From Pseudomonas sivasensis (GTDB lineage: Bacteria > Pseudomonadota > Gammaproteobacteria > Pseudomonadales > Pseudomonadaceae), in assembly GCF_013778505.1 (NCBI RefSeq), contig NZ_JAAOWU010000003.1, forward strand, positions 1 to 64,000: a stretch of DNA of 64,000 nucleotides. Reading direction: 5' to 3'. The notes beneath the pieces are model-generated. The model did no database searches. It saw nothing but the letters and a program-made list of their open reading frames with translations, and had not been told where the DNA came from. Shown one piece after another: positions 1-10,750 of this stretch; position 1 is the first letter of the stretch, and every line of letters starts with the position of its first letter. Position numbers and translations under genes: made by a program.

Positions 1-77
1 CGAACTCAGTAGTGAAACGATGCATCGCCGATGGTAGTGTGGGGTTTCCCCATGTGAGAGTAGGTCATCGTCAAGAT
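1..77 (+). rRNA. rrf: 5S ribosomal RNA, 3' part only
   Basis: The first bases match the conserved 3' two-thirds of pseudomonad 5S rRNA, including GAACTCAG, GAAACG and the helix around GGGGTTTCCCC. The 5' part lies before the window. The exact 3' end, about 76-77, is estimated from the family. It marks the end of an rRNA operon transcribed on the plus strand. Confidence 0.93.
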
Positions 78-86
78 TAAATTCCG

Positions 87-122
87 AAACCCCATTTGCG
101 AAAGCAGATGGGGTTTTGTTTT
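87..122 (+). terminator. rRNA operon terminator
   Basis: AACCCCATTTGC and GCAGATGGGGTT form a stem with a GAAA loop, followed by TTTTGTTTT. It sits about 10 bases after the 5S rRNA, where the intrinsic terminator of the operon is expected. Confidence 0.9.
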
Positions 123-245
123 GGGCGATCGGAAAGTGCGAGGGCGGGTCAGGGCGAGCTCTCGAATATCCTCAGGGACGGCGGGCCTGAACTGGCCTAA
201 TGATTTTGAACACTTCAATCGGGCGCTATATTGGTACCCAAGTCT

Positions 246-780
246 GAGGTGTTTGGATACTTCGCCAAAAAGTGCGCCTTTATCAAGCAGCGCACGGGCG
301 ACTACTCGATTCGACGGCTTTGCCTGACGCTGATAGTGTATCCCGGTGGTTATTCCAGCGTGGCGGTCTGAGCCGCAATCTATACGCGCCAAAGACGACC
401 AGCGACTGCTGGGTTTGATCAAGCATTCCTGGCTGGAGAGCGGCGGCGTTTACGGCTATCGAAAAATCCATGACGATCTGCGCGAGGTCTGTGAGGATTG
501 TGGTAGTCATCGTGTGGCGAGGCTGATGCGTCTTTAAGGTATGCGTTCTCAGACAGGTTATCGACGCCGCCCCGGAAAGTGTGGGGGGGAAGCCAGCGGT
601 CGCACCACCCAGTTTGTTGAAGCACCAGTTCGATGTCGTGGAATCCAACAGCGTTTGGGTCACTGACATCACCTACATTCGTACGTATGAAACAACGTAA
701 AACGCCGCCATGGTTTCAACAATCAGCTGCCATCGGTAGAGTTTGAAAAGCGTTACGCAATGAGCTTGCAAGGTGTCTAG
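246..780 (+). pseudogene. Decayed IS3-family transposase (OrfB) with an internal deletion
   Basis: Pieces of an IS3-family DDE transposase can be read in shifting frames. They are a start region (AFIKQRTGDYSIRRLCL, about 264-314), the HTH-like segment GVYGYRKIHDDLRE (about 445-486), RSQTGYRRRPGK (544-579), VWVTDITYIRTYE (about 655-693, holding the first catalytic Asp) and then directly the usual C-terminal end KRRHGFNNQLPSVEFEKRYA before the TAG at 778-780. A GAA-to-TAA-type change interrupts it near 535, a run of seven G shifts the frame near 583-589, and the middle of the catalytic domain is missing at about 693-700. It cannot make active transposase. The family assignment is from recognisable protein motifs. 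Confidence 0.85.
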
Positions 781-798
781 AGAATCCGGGGCGATTCA
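781..798 (+). mobile_element. Probable right terminal inverted repeat of the IS3-family remnant
   Basis: AGAATCCGGGGCGATTCA follows the transposase stop codon immediately and resembles the terminal repeat of Pseudomonas IS3-family elements. An unrelated reading frame on the other strand begins to read exactly at its outer edge (799). That supports 798 as the element boundary. No matching left end (TGAATCGCCCC-like) was seen upstream. Confidence 0.6.
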
Positions 799-926
799 CA
801 CTGATTGAGAAGGCGCGGGATGACCGGCAAATAGTTAGGATTATTTTTGCCGTCCCAGTTCGGACGATCAATCGCATCTTGAACGTCAAGGATAACAATC
901 AGGATAGGGGCGGATTGGTCCTTCAT
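799..926 (-). pseudogene. N-terminal fragment of an isochorismatase-family cysteine hydrolase, cut by the IS element
   Basis: On the minus strand an ATG at 926 opens about 42 codons containing LIVILDVQDAIDRPNW and GKNNPNY. This is the typical start of isochorismatase-like hydrolases: a beta strand ending in the catalytic Asp of the D-V-Q motif. An AAAGGAG ribosome binding site sits before the ATG. The frame runs into the IS end at 798, and the rest of the protein (catalytic Lys and Cys) is absent from the window. The fragment is too short to be functional. Confidence 0.6.
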
Positions 927-1423
927 CTCATCTCCTTTGGGTAGGGCGGCAGGCCGAGTGTGCTAAGACGAGCCTCAACCAACAGTTGATTGCACTCGAA
1001 ACCTGCCTACAGCTCTCTGCGAAGCCCTCCATAATGAATCTCAAGCTTATGCAAGTTGAGTTCGGCAGACGCTTACCGATACGCGCACTGTCTGATGCGG
1101 AACATTTGCCAGGATTCCTAACGGATATTGCCTTCTACCTAAGCTAGAAATCTCTCAATGGTTGGGCCTGGGTGTTGCCGACGCCTCGGCGTAGCCCAAA
1201 TTCGTCCAATCGATAAGGCCGATATCGTAATTCGAGATTCGCGCGTTGGCTTATGCGTGATGGGAGGTGAGCGAGAGTGGGCTTTCGATGTCATCACAAG
1301 GCTTCTGGGGCGGGGCGTGAGCGCGCTCAACGATCTTTAAGGTTGTGGGCTGGTTTTGTCTGTTCTCGCCTTCTGGGCACCTTTGCCGGCCTCTGGCGAC
1401 GTGACTTCACTTTTCCACAGACG
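927..1423. other. Unassigned, probably decayed stretch between the IS remnant and tRNA-Leu
   Basis: No convincing intact gene is visible here. A plus-strand frame open for about 70 codons ends at TAG 1145-1147, has no good start, and reads as ordinary protein (for example LNQQLIALETCLQL and RRLPIRALSDAEHLPGF). It could be the tail of a lost gene. A 60-codon frame at 1158-1340 (MVGPGCCRRLGVAQIR...) has a plausible ATG but no recognisable family. Next to a dead IS these are best read as remnants. Confidence 0.4.
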
Positions 1424-1457
1424 AAAAAAAAGACCTTGAAATTCAAGGTCTTTTTTA
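1424..1457 (-). terminator. Terminator of tRNA-Leu
   Basis: AAGACCTTGAA and TTCAAGGTCTT form a perfect hairpin flanked by A8 on the left and T6 on the right. On the minus strand it lies a few bases after the tRNA and ends in a long U-tract. Confidence 0.9.
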
Positions 1458-1460
1458 AGA

Positions 1461-1545
1461 TGGTGCCCCGAGGGAGACTCGAACTCCCACTCCTTTCGAA
1501 AACGGATTTTGAATCCGCCGCGTCTACCAATTCCGCCATCAGGGC
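1461..1545 (-). tRNA. tRNA-Leu, anticodon CAA
   Basis: The reverse complement runs GCCCTGATGGCGGAATTGG... to ...CTCGGGGCACCA: 85 bases with the long variable arm of a leucine tRNA, a GTTCGAGTC T-arm and an encoded CCA. The seven-base anticodon loop TTCAAAA (plus strand 1507-1513) places CAA as the anticodon, reading UUG codons. It is transcribed away from queA and has its own terminator. Confidence 0.96.
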
Positions 1546-1653
1546 TCAATGGCGGCGAAGTATAGAGATGAGATTACCGTTGGTCAATCACGTTTCATGG
1601 TCTATTTTCACTATTTCCGCTAAACTTCCCGGCCCTGCTAGACGAACCCCATC

Positions 1654-3824
<2,171 letters not shown>

Positions 3825-3867
3825 GTTTTCCGACCCTAAGATTCACTATTTGCAACTGGAGTGCTAA

Positions 3868-4206
3868 ATGAGCTTTTTTATCTCTAACGCCATGGCTGAC
3901 GCCGCTGCGCCTGCTGCTGCCGGCCCTATGGGCGGTGGTTTCGAGTGGATTTTCCTGGTCGGCTTCCTGGTCATCTTCTACCTCATGATCTGGCGTCCAC
4001 AGGCCAAGCGTGCCAAAGAGCAGAAAAACCTGCTGGGCAGCCTGCAGAAAGGTGACGAAGTTGTGACTACTGGCGGTATCGCCGGCAAGATCACCAAGGT
4101 TTCCGACGCTTTCGTGGTTCTGGAAGTCTCCGACACTGTAGAAATGAAGTTCCAGAAGGGCGCCATCGCCGCCACGCTGCCAAAAGGCACGCTCAAAGCG
4201 ATCTAA
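3868..4206 (+). CDS. yajC: Sec translocon accessory protein YajC
   Basis: A 112-residue inner-membrane protein with one transmembrane segment (about residues 26-43, WIFLVGFLVIFYLMIW), followed by the conserved RPQAKRAKEQ and the cytoplasmic block GDEVVTTGGIAGKI. YajC associates with SecD and SecF, encoded next, and assists proton-driven protein export through SecYEG. TGGAG lies upstream of the ATG. The queA-tgt-yajC-secD-secF order is the usual gammaproteobacterial one. Confidence 0.96.
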   Translation: MSFFISNAMADAAAPAAAGPMGGGFEWIFLVGFLVIFYLMIWRPQAKRAKEQKNLLGSLQKGDEVVTTGGIAGKITKVSDAFVVLEVSDTVEMKFQKGAIAATLPKGTLKAI

Positions 4207-4268
4207 GTAACAACCTTTACCAATCGACGGGGCGCGCAAGGCGCCCCGCGTTATAAGCGGGCGGCGTG

Positions 4269-6137
4269 ATGCTGAACAAATACCCTCTGTGGAAATACGT
4301 ACTGATCCTGGCGGTGCTGGCGATCGGTTTTATTTATTCCGCTCCCAATCTCTATCCTGATGATCCGGCGATCCAGATCACTGGCGCCAGCACTTCGTTG
4401 CAGGTCAATCAGGCTGACCTGGAACGCGCGAGCAAGGCTCTGAACGACGCGGGTATCCAAGTTAAAGCGGCAACATTGGCGGCTGGTGCGAAGGGCGGCT
4501 TGTTGCGCCTGACCAAGCAAGAAGACCAATTGCCGGCCAAAGACGTCGTGCGCAAGGCCATGGGTGACGACTACGTCGTTGCGCTGAACCTGGCACAGAC
4601 CACGCCGCAATGGCTGCGCAGCATTGGCGCGCACCCGATGAAGTTGGGTCTGGACTTGTCCGGCGGTGTGCACTTCCTGCTGGAAGTCGACATGGACAAA
4701 GCCCTCGACGCACGCCTGAAAGTCTATGAAGGCGATGTGAAGAGCCTGCTGCGCAAAGAAAAGTTGCGTTATCGCAGCCTGCCGCAGCTCAACGGCGCCA
4801 TCCAGTTGGGCTTCTCAGACGAAGCTTCCCGCGAACAGGCCCGTGCGCTGATCCGCAAGAACTTCAACGATTTTGACATCGTACCGGCTGACCTGAACGG
4901 TCAGGCCGTGCTGCGTCTTGCAATGAGCCCGGCCAAGATCGCCGAAATCCGCGAGTATTCCATCAAGCAGAACTTGACCACGGTACGTAACCGCGTCAAC
5001 GAGCTGGGCGTGGCCGAGCCGATCGTTCAGCGCCAGGGCGCCAACCGCATTGTGGTTGAGCTGCCAGGCGTGCAGGACACCGCTGAAGCCAAGCGTATCC
5101 TGGGTAAAACTGCCAACCTGGAATTCCGTCTCGCAGCTGAGCCAGGCGCTTCCCGCGCGACTTCCGAGGAGTTCGAATTCCGTGAAGGCAATCGTCCGCC
5201 GGCGCAAATCGAGCGTGGTTTGATCATCACGGGTGATCAGGTAACCGACGCCAAGGCCGGGTTCGGCGAGCACGGCACACCTGAAGTTAACATTCGCCTG
5301 GATGGTCACGGCGGCGAACTGATGAGCCGCGCCACGCGCAGCAACGTCGGTCGCAGCATGGCGGTGATCTTCATCGAGCAGCGTCCTGTTACTACCTACA
5401 CCAAGCAGATCGTCAACGGCGTCGAGAAAGACGTGCCGGTGCAGACCTTCAAGGAAGAGAAGAAGATCATCAGCCTGGCGACCATCCAGTCGCCGCTGGG
5501 TGCTCAGTTCCGTATCACTGGCCTGAACGGCCAGGGTGAATCCTCGGAGCTGGCACTGCTGCTGCGTGCTGGTGGCCTGGCGGCGCCGATGTACTTCGCT
5601 GAAGAGCGCACCATCGGCCCAAGCCTGGGTGCGGACAACATCACCAAAGGCGTGGACGCTGCACTGTGGGGCATGTTGTTCGTGTCGCTGTTCATCATCG
5701 CCATCTACCGCTTCTTCGGCATCATCGCTACCGTAGCCCTGGCGGGCAACATGGTGATGCTGCTGGCTTTGATGTCGCTGCTGGGCGCTACGCTGACCTT
5801 GCCGGGTATCGCCGGTATCGTACTCACCATGGGTATGGCGGTAGATGCCAACGTGCTGATCTTCTCGCGGATACGTGAAGAGATCGCCGCAGGCATGACT
5901 GTGCAGCGCGCAATCAACGAAGGCTTCGGCCGGGCATTTACCGCGATTCTCGACTCCAACCTGACCACATTGCTGGTTGGCGGGATTCTCTTTGCCATGG
6001 GCACCGGCCCTGTCAAAGGTTTTGCGGTGACCATGTCCCTCGGTATCTTTACCTCGATGTTCACGGCCATCATGGTGACCCGCGCAATGGTCAACCTGAT
6101 CTTTGGCGGGCGTGACTTCAAGAAGTTGTGGATTTAA
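4269..6137 (+). CDS. secD: Protein translocase subunit SecD
   Basis: The 622-residue protein has one N-terminal membrane helix (KYVLILAVLAIGFIYS), a long periplasmic P1 region and five C-terminal helices from about residue 455. LGLDLSGGVHFLLEVD near 128 is the SecD signature motif, and GMAVDANVLIFSRIREE lies in the fourth membrane helix. With SecF it pulls preproteins out of SecYEG using the proton gradient. A GTG directly before the ATG could also be read, but related proteins begin MLNKYPLW. A GC-rich hairpin lies between yajC and secD. Confidence 0.97.
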   Translation: MLNKYPLWKYVLILAVLAIGFIYSAPNLYPDDPAIQITGASTSLQVNQADLERASKALNDAGIQVKAATLAAGAKGGLLRLTKQEDQLPAKDVVRKAMGDDYVVALNLAQTTPQWLRSIGAHPMKLGLDLSGGVHFLLEVDMDKALDARLKVYEGDVKSLLRKEKLRYRSLPQLNGAIQLGFSDEASREQARALIRKNFNDFDIVPADLNGQAVLRLAMSPAKIAEIREYSIKQNLTTVRNRVNELGVAEPIVQRQGANRIVVELPGVQDTAEAKRILGKTANLEFRLAAEPGASRATSEEFEFREGNRPPAQIERGLIITGDQVTDAKAGFGEHGTPEVNIRLDGHGGELMSRATRSNVGRSMAVIFIEQRPVTTYTKQIVNGVEKDVPVQTFKEEKKIISLATIQSPLGAQFRITGLNGQGESSELALLLRAGGLAAPMYFAEERTIGPSLGADNITKGVDAALWGMLFVSLFIIAIYRFFGIIATVALAGNMVMLLALMSLLGATLTLPGIAGIVLTMGMAVDANVLIFSRIREEIAAGMTVQRAINEGFGRAFTAILDSNLTTLLVGGILFAMGTGPVKGFAVTMSLGIFTSMFTAIMVTRAMVNLIFGGRDFKKLWI

Positions 6138-6146
6138 GGGGCTGCC

Positions 6147-7061
6147 ATGTTACGTACAATCAACTTCATGGGCGTTCGCAACATTGCGTTCGGCGTCACT
6201 GTGCTCCTTACCGTTCTGGCGTTGTTCAGCTGGTTCCATAAGGGCCTGAACTACGGTTTGGATTTCACCGGGGGTACGCTCATTGAGCTGACCTACGAGA
6301 AGCCGGCCGACGTTACCTTAGTGCGCAACGAGCTGGTAAAGGCCGGTTATCACGAGGCCGTGGTGCAGAGCTTTGGTGCGACCACCGACCTGCTGGTGCG
6401 CATGCCAGGCGAAGATCCGCAACTGGGTCACCAAGTAGCCGAAGCCTTGCAAAAGGTTGGCGGCGACAATCCCGCGTCGGTCAAGCGCGTCGAGTTTGTC
6501 GGCCCGCAAGTAGGTGAAGAGCTGCGCGACCAAGGCGGCCTTGGCATGCTGATGGCACTCGTCGGCATCATGATTTACCTGGCTTTCCGCTTTCAGTGGA
6601 AGTTCGGTGTCGGCGCGATTGTGTCGCTGATCCACGACGTGATCGTGACCGTAGGTATTCTGGCGTACTTCCAGATAACCTTCGATCTGACCGTACTGGC
6701 GGCTGTGCTGGCGATTATTGGTTACTCGCTCAACGACACAATCGTGGTATTCGACCGGGTTCGTGAGAACTTCCGCGTATTGCGCAAGGCGACGCTGATC
6801 GAGAACATCAACATCTCCACCACTCAGACCCTGCTGCGTACCATGGCGACATCAATCTCCACTTTGCTGGCGATTGCTGCGCTGATGATCTTCGGCGGTG
6901 ACAACTTGTGGGGCTTCTCCCTGGCGCTGTTTATCGGCGTTCTGGCGGGTACTTACTCGTCGATCTACATCGCCAACGTGGTGCTGATCTGGTTGAACCT
7001 CAACAGCGAAGACTTGATCCCTCCAGCCGCGACTGGCAAGGAGGTCGACGACCGCCCTTAA
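6147..7061 (+). CDS. secF: Protein translocase subunit SecF
   Basis: A 304-residue partner of SecD. It has an N-terminal helix, then LNYGLDFTGGTLIELTY (the conserved D-F-T-G-G), a short periplasmic domain and five membrane helices, including the SecDF signature SLNDTIVVFDRVREN near residue 195. It begins nine bases after the secD stop, so the two are cotranscribed, and a strong terminator follows. Confidence 0.97.
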   Translation: MLRTINFMGVRNIAFGVTVLLTVLALFSWFHKGLNYGLDFTGGTLIELTYEKPADVTLVRNELVKAGYHEAVVQSFGATTDLLVRMPGEDPQLGHQVAEALQKVGGDNPASVKRVEFVGPQVGEELRDQGGLGMLMALVGIMIYLAFRFQWKFGVGAIVSLIHDVIVTVGILAYFQITFDLTVLAAVLAIIGYSLNDTIVVFDRVRENFRVLRKATLIENINISTTQTLLRTMATSISTLLAIAALMIFGGDNLWGFSLALFIGVLAGTYSSIYIANVVLIWLNLNSEDLIPPAATGKEVDDRP

Positions 7062-7088
7062 TGAGCGCTTGTTGATCTGCTGTTACAA

Positions 7089-7124
7089 GAAAGGCACGAG
7101 TATTGAACTCGTGCCTTTTTTTTT
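7089..7124 (+). terminator. Terminator of the yajC-secD-secF unit
   Basis: AAGGCACGAG and CTCGTGCCTT form a ten-pair stem with a short loop, followed by T9. It lies 28 bases after secF. Confidence 0.93.
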
Positions 7125-7185
7125 GCTCCAAGGCTGGGTATAGCGCGGATCTTTCGGTCCGTTTGTGATGGTCAGGAGGTTCAAC

Positions 7186-7728
7186 GTGAACAAGTCGTTA
7201 CTGGTTGGTGCGGTATTGGGTGCTGTCGGTGTAACTGCCGGGGGTGCTGTCGCCACCTACAGCCTGGTAAAAAGCGGCCCTGAGTATGCGCAAGTGCTGG
7301 CGGTGCAGCCGGTAAAAACCCAGATCAAGACCCCTCGCGAAGTCTGTAAGGACGTCGCAGTTACTCGGCAGCGACCGGTGCAGGACCAGCATCAAATCGC
7401 AGGTACCGTTGTAGGTGCCCTGGCGGGTGGTTTGCTGGGTAATCAGATCGGTGGCGGTAACGGTAAGAAGCTAGCGACGGTAGCCGGTGCGGTCGGTGGT
7501 GGTTATGCCGGTAACAAGGTTCAAGAGGGTATGCAGAATCGCGATACCTACACCACCACACAAACGCGTTGTAACACCGTCAACGACATCAGCGACAAGG
7601 TAGTCGGCTATGACGTGCGTTACACCTTGGATGGCAAGGAAGGCTCGGTGCGGATGGATCGTGATCCGGGTGGCCAGATTCCGGTCGATAAAGAAGGTCG
7701 TTTAGTGTTGGGTCAAAACCAGCAATAA
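7186..7728 (+). CDS. Glycine-zipper 2TM-domain envelope protein
   Basis: The 180-residue protein begins with a hydrophobic N-terminal helix (SLLVGAVLGAVGVTAGGAVA), probably a membrane anchor or signal. In the middle (about residues 72-115) is a glycine zipper of the Rickettsia 17-kDa antigen type: VVGALAGGLLGNQIGGG and VAGAVGGGYAGNKV. The C-terminal part is polar, with DVRYTLDGKEGSVRMD. AGGAGG at 7174-7179 fixes the GTG at 7186 as the start rather than the GTG/ATG 15-21 bases earlier. Such proteins sit in the outer membrane or periplasm; the specific role is unknown. Confidence 0.82.
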   Translation: MNKSLLVGAVLGAVGVTAGGAVATYSLVKSGPEYAQVLAVQPVKTQIKTPREVCKDVAVTRQRPVQDQHQIAGTVVGALAGGLLGNQIGGGNGKKLATVAGAVGGGYAGNKVQEGMQNRDTYTTTQTRCNTVNDISDKVVGYDVRYTLDGKEGSVRMDRDPGGQIPVDKEGRLVLGQNQQ

Positions 7729-7889
7729 TTTGAGGCTTGTCATAGTTGAAGGTGTGGGAGGGTGCTTGCTCTTGATGTGGGCGCATCGGTTAATGAGTCT
7801 GTAACTGAGCTGCTGTCATCGGAGGCAACATCCCTTTCACATTGATTGGTAGCGTTGCTGGTATTCAAGTTCGCACCAAATCGCAGGCA

Positions 7890-7920
7890 TAAAAAAGCAC
7901 CCCGAAGGGTGCTTTTTTTA
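7890..7920. terminator. Bidirectional terminator between the glycine-zipper gene and suhB
   Basis: AAAAAAGCACCC CGAA GGGTGCTTTTTTT is a symmetrical hairpin with A and T tracts on both sides. It lies between convergent genes and can stop both. The preceding 160 bases hold one partial REP-like stretch (GTGTGGGAGGGTGCTTGCTC, 7751-7770) and nothing else recognised. Confidence 0.9.
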
Positions 7921-7931
7921 TGCTCGCTAGC

Positions 7932-8747
7932 TTAGCGCTTCAGCGAGGCTGGCAGGTGTGGCTGTATAGCCGTCAGCACTGCCTTGAAGCATTTGGTGTT
8001 GCCAGCAACGACGTGGCCTTTTTCCAGGAAGTCGTGACCACCGGTGAAGTCGCTCACCAAGCCACCGGCTTCCTGGATCAGCAGAGCGCCTGCAGCCATA
8101 TCCCACTCGGACAGGCCTGACTCCCAGAACGCATCAAAACGACCGGCAGCAACATAGGCCAGGTCCAGGCTGGCTGCGCCAGCGCGACGGATGCCTGCGG
8201 TCTGGCCAACCAGGGCGCGGAACATGCCCAGGTAGTTTTCCAGGTTGTCCATCTGGTCGTCACGGAATGGGAAGCCGGTACCCAGCAGGGCGCCGTCGAG
8301 ACTGGTACGGCCGCTGACTCGCAGGCGACGACCGTTCAGCTGGGCGCCACGGCCACGGCTGGCGGTGAATTCTTCCTGGCGAACCGGGTCGAGGACGACG
8401 GCATGTTCCAGGCGGCCACGGTATTTGCAGGCGATACTTACTGCGAAGTGGGGGATGCCGCGCAGGAAGTTGGTGGTGCCATCCAGTGGGTCGATGATCC
8501 ACAGGTAGTCTTCGCCTTCGACGCTACCTTTATGCAGGCCGGTTTCCTCACCCAGGATGCCGTGGGTAGGGTAAGCCTTGCGCAGTGCGTCGATGATTTT
8601 CTGTTCGGCGGCGCGGTCTACCTCGGATACATAATCCTTGGCGTCTTTTTCGTCGACCTTGATGGTATCCAGGCGCTCGATGGAGCGGAAAATCAATTCA
8701 CTGGCGCTGCGGGCGGCGCGCAGCGCGATATTCAGCATGGGCTGCAT
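7932..8747 (-). CDS. suhB: Inositol-1-monophosphatase family protein SuhB
   Basis: A magnesium-dependent phosphatase of 271 residues. Metal-site motifs are GEETG at residues 66-70, WIIDPLDGTTNF with Asp86 and Asp89, and WDMAAGALLIQEAGG near the C-terminus. Proteobacterial SuhB hydrolyses inositol phosphates in vitro. In E. coli it also joins the rRNA antitermination complex with NusA, and in P. aeruginosa it has been linked to virulence regulation. It is divergent from trmJ across 145 bases and convergent with the glycine-zipper gene. Confidence 0.95.
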   Translation of the reverse strand: MQPMLNIALRAARSASELIFRSIERLDTIKVDEKDAKDYVSEVDRAAEQKIIDALRKAYPTHGILGEETGLHKGSVEGEDYLWIIDPLDGTTNFLRGIPHFAVSIACKYRGRLEHAVVLDPVRQEEFTASRGRGAQLNGRRLRVSGRTSLDGALLGTGFPFRDDQMDNLENYLGMFRALVGQTAGIRRAGAASLDLAYVAAGRFDAFWESGLSEWDMAAGALLIQEAGGLVSDFTGGHDFLEKGHVVAGNTKCFKAVLTAIQPHLPASLKR

Positions 8748-8892
8748 GGATGTGTCACCTAAGGTTGTTAAAGAAAGCCGAGCATTCTAGCAGAAACTTT
8801 CTTCAGGTGAAGGACGACGTTAGCTTTCATGGCATAACCTTAGGCTGTTCTGTAAGATTTGCTCCCCTTTCCCGTGTCCGAGAGCGCCTCCC

Positions 8893-9663
8893 TTGCTGCA
8901 AAACATTCGTGTCGTCTTGGTCAATACCAGTCATCCAGGCAATATCGGTGGGGTGGCGCGTGCCATGAAAAACATGGGGCTGACGCGCCTGGTGCTGGTC
9001 GAACCGCGTGTGTTCCCGCATCACGAGGCCGATGCCCGTGCATCCGGTGCCAATGACATCCTTGAAAAAGCCCAGATCGTCGCCACCCTGGAGGATGCTT
9101 TGGTCGGCTGCAATCTGGTGCTCGGCACCAGCGCCCGTGATCGTCGTATCCCCTGGCCTTTGCTGGATCCCCGTGAGTGCGGCGGCAAAGTGGTGGAAGA
9201 GGCTGCTGGTGGCGCTGAAATCGCCTTAGTGTTCGGTCGTGAAGACTCCGGCCTCACCAATGAGGAGCTGCAGCGATGTCACTACCATGTGCACATTCCA
9301 TCGGACCCTGAATTCAGTTCACTGAACCTCGGGGCTGCGGTGCAGGTGCTGACTTACGAAGTGCGCATGTCGTGGCTGGCAGCTGCCGGTCAGCCAAGCA
9401 AAATGGAAAAGGAAGAAGTTGCGTCGACCAAAAGTGGCGAGCTGGCCACCATGGATGAGCTGGAGCGGTTCTATGAGCACCTGGAGCAAACCCTGGTGGC
9501 TATCGAATTCCTTGACCCTGACAAGCCGCGGCACTTGATGGCGCGCCTGCGTCGGTTGTACGGGCGCAGTTCGGTAAGCCGGGCGGAAATGAATATATTG
9601 CGTGGCATCCTCACGGAAACCCAAAAAGCGGCCCGTGGCGAGCTTCTTAAGCGGAAGGATTAA
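8893..9663 (+). CDS. trmJ: tRNA (cytidine/uridine-2'-O-)-methyltransferase TrmJ
   Basis: A SPOUT-class methyltransferase that 2'-O-methylates position 32 of tRNAs. The 256-residue protein shows [20 protein letters not shown] at the start (the N-x-G loop), [15 protein letters not shown] near residue 115, and the knot segment [22 protein letters not shown] near 135. The family start fits only the TTG at 8893. cysE begins three bases after its stop codon. Confidence 0.94.
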   Translation: MLQNIRVVLVNTSHPGNIGGVARAMKNMGLTRLVLVEPRVFPHHEADARASGANDILEKAQIVATLEDALVGCNLVLGTSARDRRIPWPLLDPRECGGKVVEEAAGGAEIALVFGREDSGLTNEELQRCHYHVHIPSDPEFSSLNLGAAVQVLTYEVRMSWLAAAGQPSKMEKEEVASTKSGELATMDELERFYEHLEQTLVAIEFLDPDKPRHLMARLRRLYGRSSVSRAEMNILRGILTETQKAARGELLKRKD

Positions 9664-9665
9664 AA

Positions 9666-10448
9666 ATGTTCGAGCGTTTGCGAGAAGATATCCAGAGTGT
9701 TTTCCACCGTGACCCGGCGGCCCGCAACGCCTTTGAAGTGCTGACCTGCTATCCGGGTATGCACGCGATCTGGATTCATCGGTTATCCGGCGCCTTGTGG
9801 GGCATGGGCTGGAAGTGGCTGGCGCGACTGGTGTCGAACTTCGGCCGCTGGTTGACGGGTATCGAGATTCATCCGGGGGCCAAGGTGGGGCGCCGTTTTT
9901 TTATCGATCATGGTATGGGTATCGTCATCGGTGAAACTGCTGAGATTGGCGATGATGTCACGCTCTATCAAGGTGTGACGTTGGGCGGCACTAGCTGGAA
10001 CAAAGGCAAGCGCCACCCAACGTTGGGCGATGGCGTGGTGGTAGGGGCCGGCGCCAAGGTGCTAGGGCCATTCACTGTAGGTGCTGGCGCTAAGGTCGGC
10101 TCCAATGCGGTCGTAACCAAGGCTGTACCGCCTGGCGCAACCGTGGTGGGTATTCCGGGCCGAATCATCGTCAAGCCGGAAGTTGGCGATGAGCAGGAAG
10201 CAAAGCGCAAGGCAATGGCCGAGAAGATTGGCTTTGATGCCTATGGAGTCAGTGAAGACATGCCTGATCCGGTCGCGCGCGCCATCGGCCAGTTGCTTGA
10301 CCACTTGCAGGCGGTGGACGGGAAGCTGGACGGTATGTGCGGTGCGCTGAAGGAGCTGGGCAGCAGTTACTGTGCGAAAGAACTGCCTGAACTGCGCGAA
10401 GAGGACTTCGCCGAGATCAAGGACGAAGCTGCGACGAAGACTGGTTAA
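9666..10448 (+). CDS. cysE: Serine O-acetyltransferase CysE
   Basis: CysE makes O-acetylserine from serine and acetyl-CoA, committing carbon to cysteine. It has 260 residues. An alpha-helical N-terminal part precedes a left-handed beta helix of hexapeptide repeats ([20 protein letters not shown], then [20 protein letters not shown]), followed by a C-terminal tail. Its position just before the isc cluster, as in other pseudomonads, fits supply of the cysteine that IscS desulfurates. Confidence 0.95.
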   Translation: MFERLREDIQSVFHRDPAARNAFEVLTCYPGMHAIWIHRLSGALWGMGWKWLARLVSNFGRWLTGIEIHPGAKVGRRFFIDHGMGIVIGETAEIGDDVTLYQGVTLGGTSWNKGKRHPTLGDGVVVGAGAKVLGPFTVGAGAKVGSNAVVTKAVPPGATVVGIPGRIIVKPEVGDEQEAKRKAMAEKIGFDAYGVSEDMPDPVARAIGQLLDHLQAVDGKLDGMCGALKELGSSYCAKELPELREEDFAEIKDEAATKTG

Positions 10449-10473
10449 GGTCTTCCAAGCACTGAAAGTCACC

Positions 10474-10562
10474 TGTGGGAGGTGGCTTGCTCTCGATAGC
10501 GGTTCCTCAGTCGTTCACTACGTGGGCTGGTCCGCTGCTATTGGGAGCAGCTGCCTCCCACA
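10474..10562. repeat. Inverted REP-type element pair
   Basis: GTGGGAGGTGGCTTGCTC at the left is answered by GGGAGCAGCTGCCTCCCAC at the right, with GATAGCGG / CCGCTGCTAT inside. The whole can fold into one long imperfect hairpin. This is the arrangement of Pseudomonas REP doublets. It lies after cysE and may also act as a transcript end; no T-tract is visible. Confidence 0.75.
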
Positions 10563-10662
10563 TCTTGACCTCCATTGGTCTCGGAGTAGCCGCTAGGCCC
10601 TGTTCCCGCTGTTCGTCCCCACCCCATCCTGCTATGATTCGCGCGCCCTTTTTACGGGTAAT

Positions 10663-10717
10663 CCTGACTAAAGTACTAGGTCTTATAGTTGACTTAAATA
10701 CTCGGGAATCGCATACT
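10663..10717 (+). promoter_or_regulatory. iscR promoter with two IscR-like boxes
   Basis: Two similar sites, CCTGACTAAAGTACTAGG (from 10663) and GTTGACTTAAATACTCGG (from 10688), lie 25 bases apart. Both fit the type-1 IscR pattern, bound by the [2Fe-2S] form. The second overlaps a -35 TTGACT (10689-10694), spaced 17 bases from a -10-like CATACT (10712-10717), so IscR binding would block RNA polymerase. Function is inferred from the pattern and position before iscR. Confidence 0.72.
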
Positions 10718-10750
10718 TGCCCACATTCTGAAACACCTTGGTAATTGTCC

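Noticed and set aside
4226..4250. GC-rich hairpin (GGGGCGC...GCGCCCC) between yajC and secD as a terminator
   Set aside because: No T-tract follows and the genes belong to a well-known operon; at most it affects mRNA stability.
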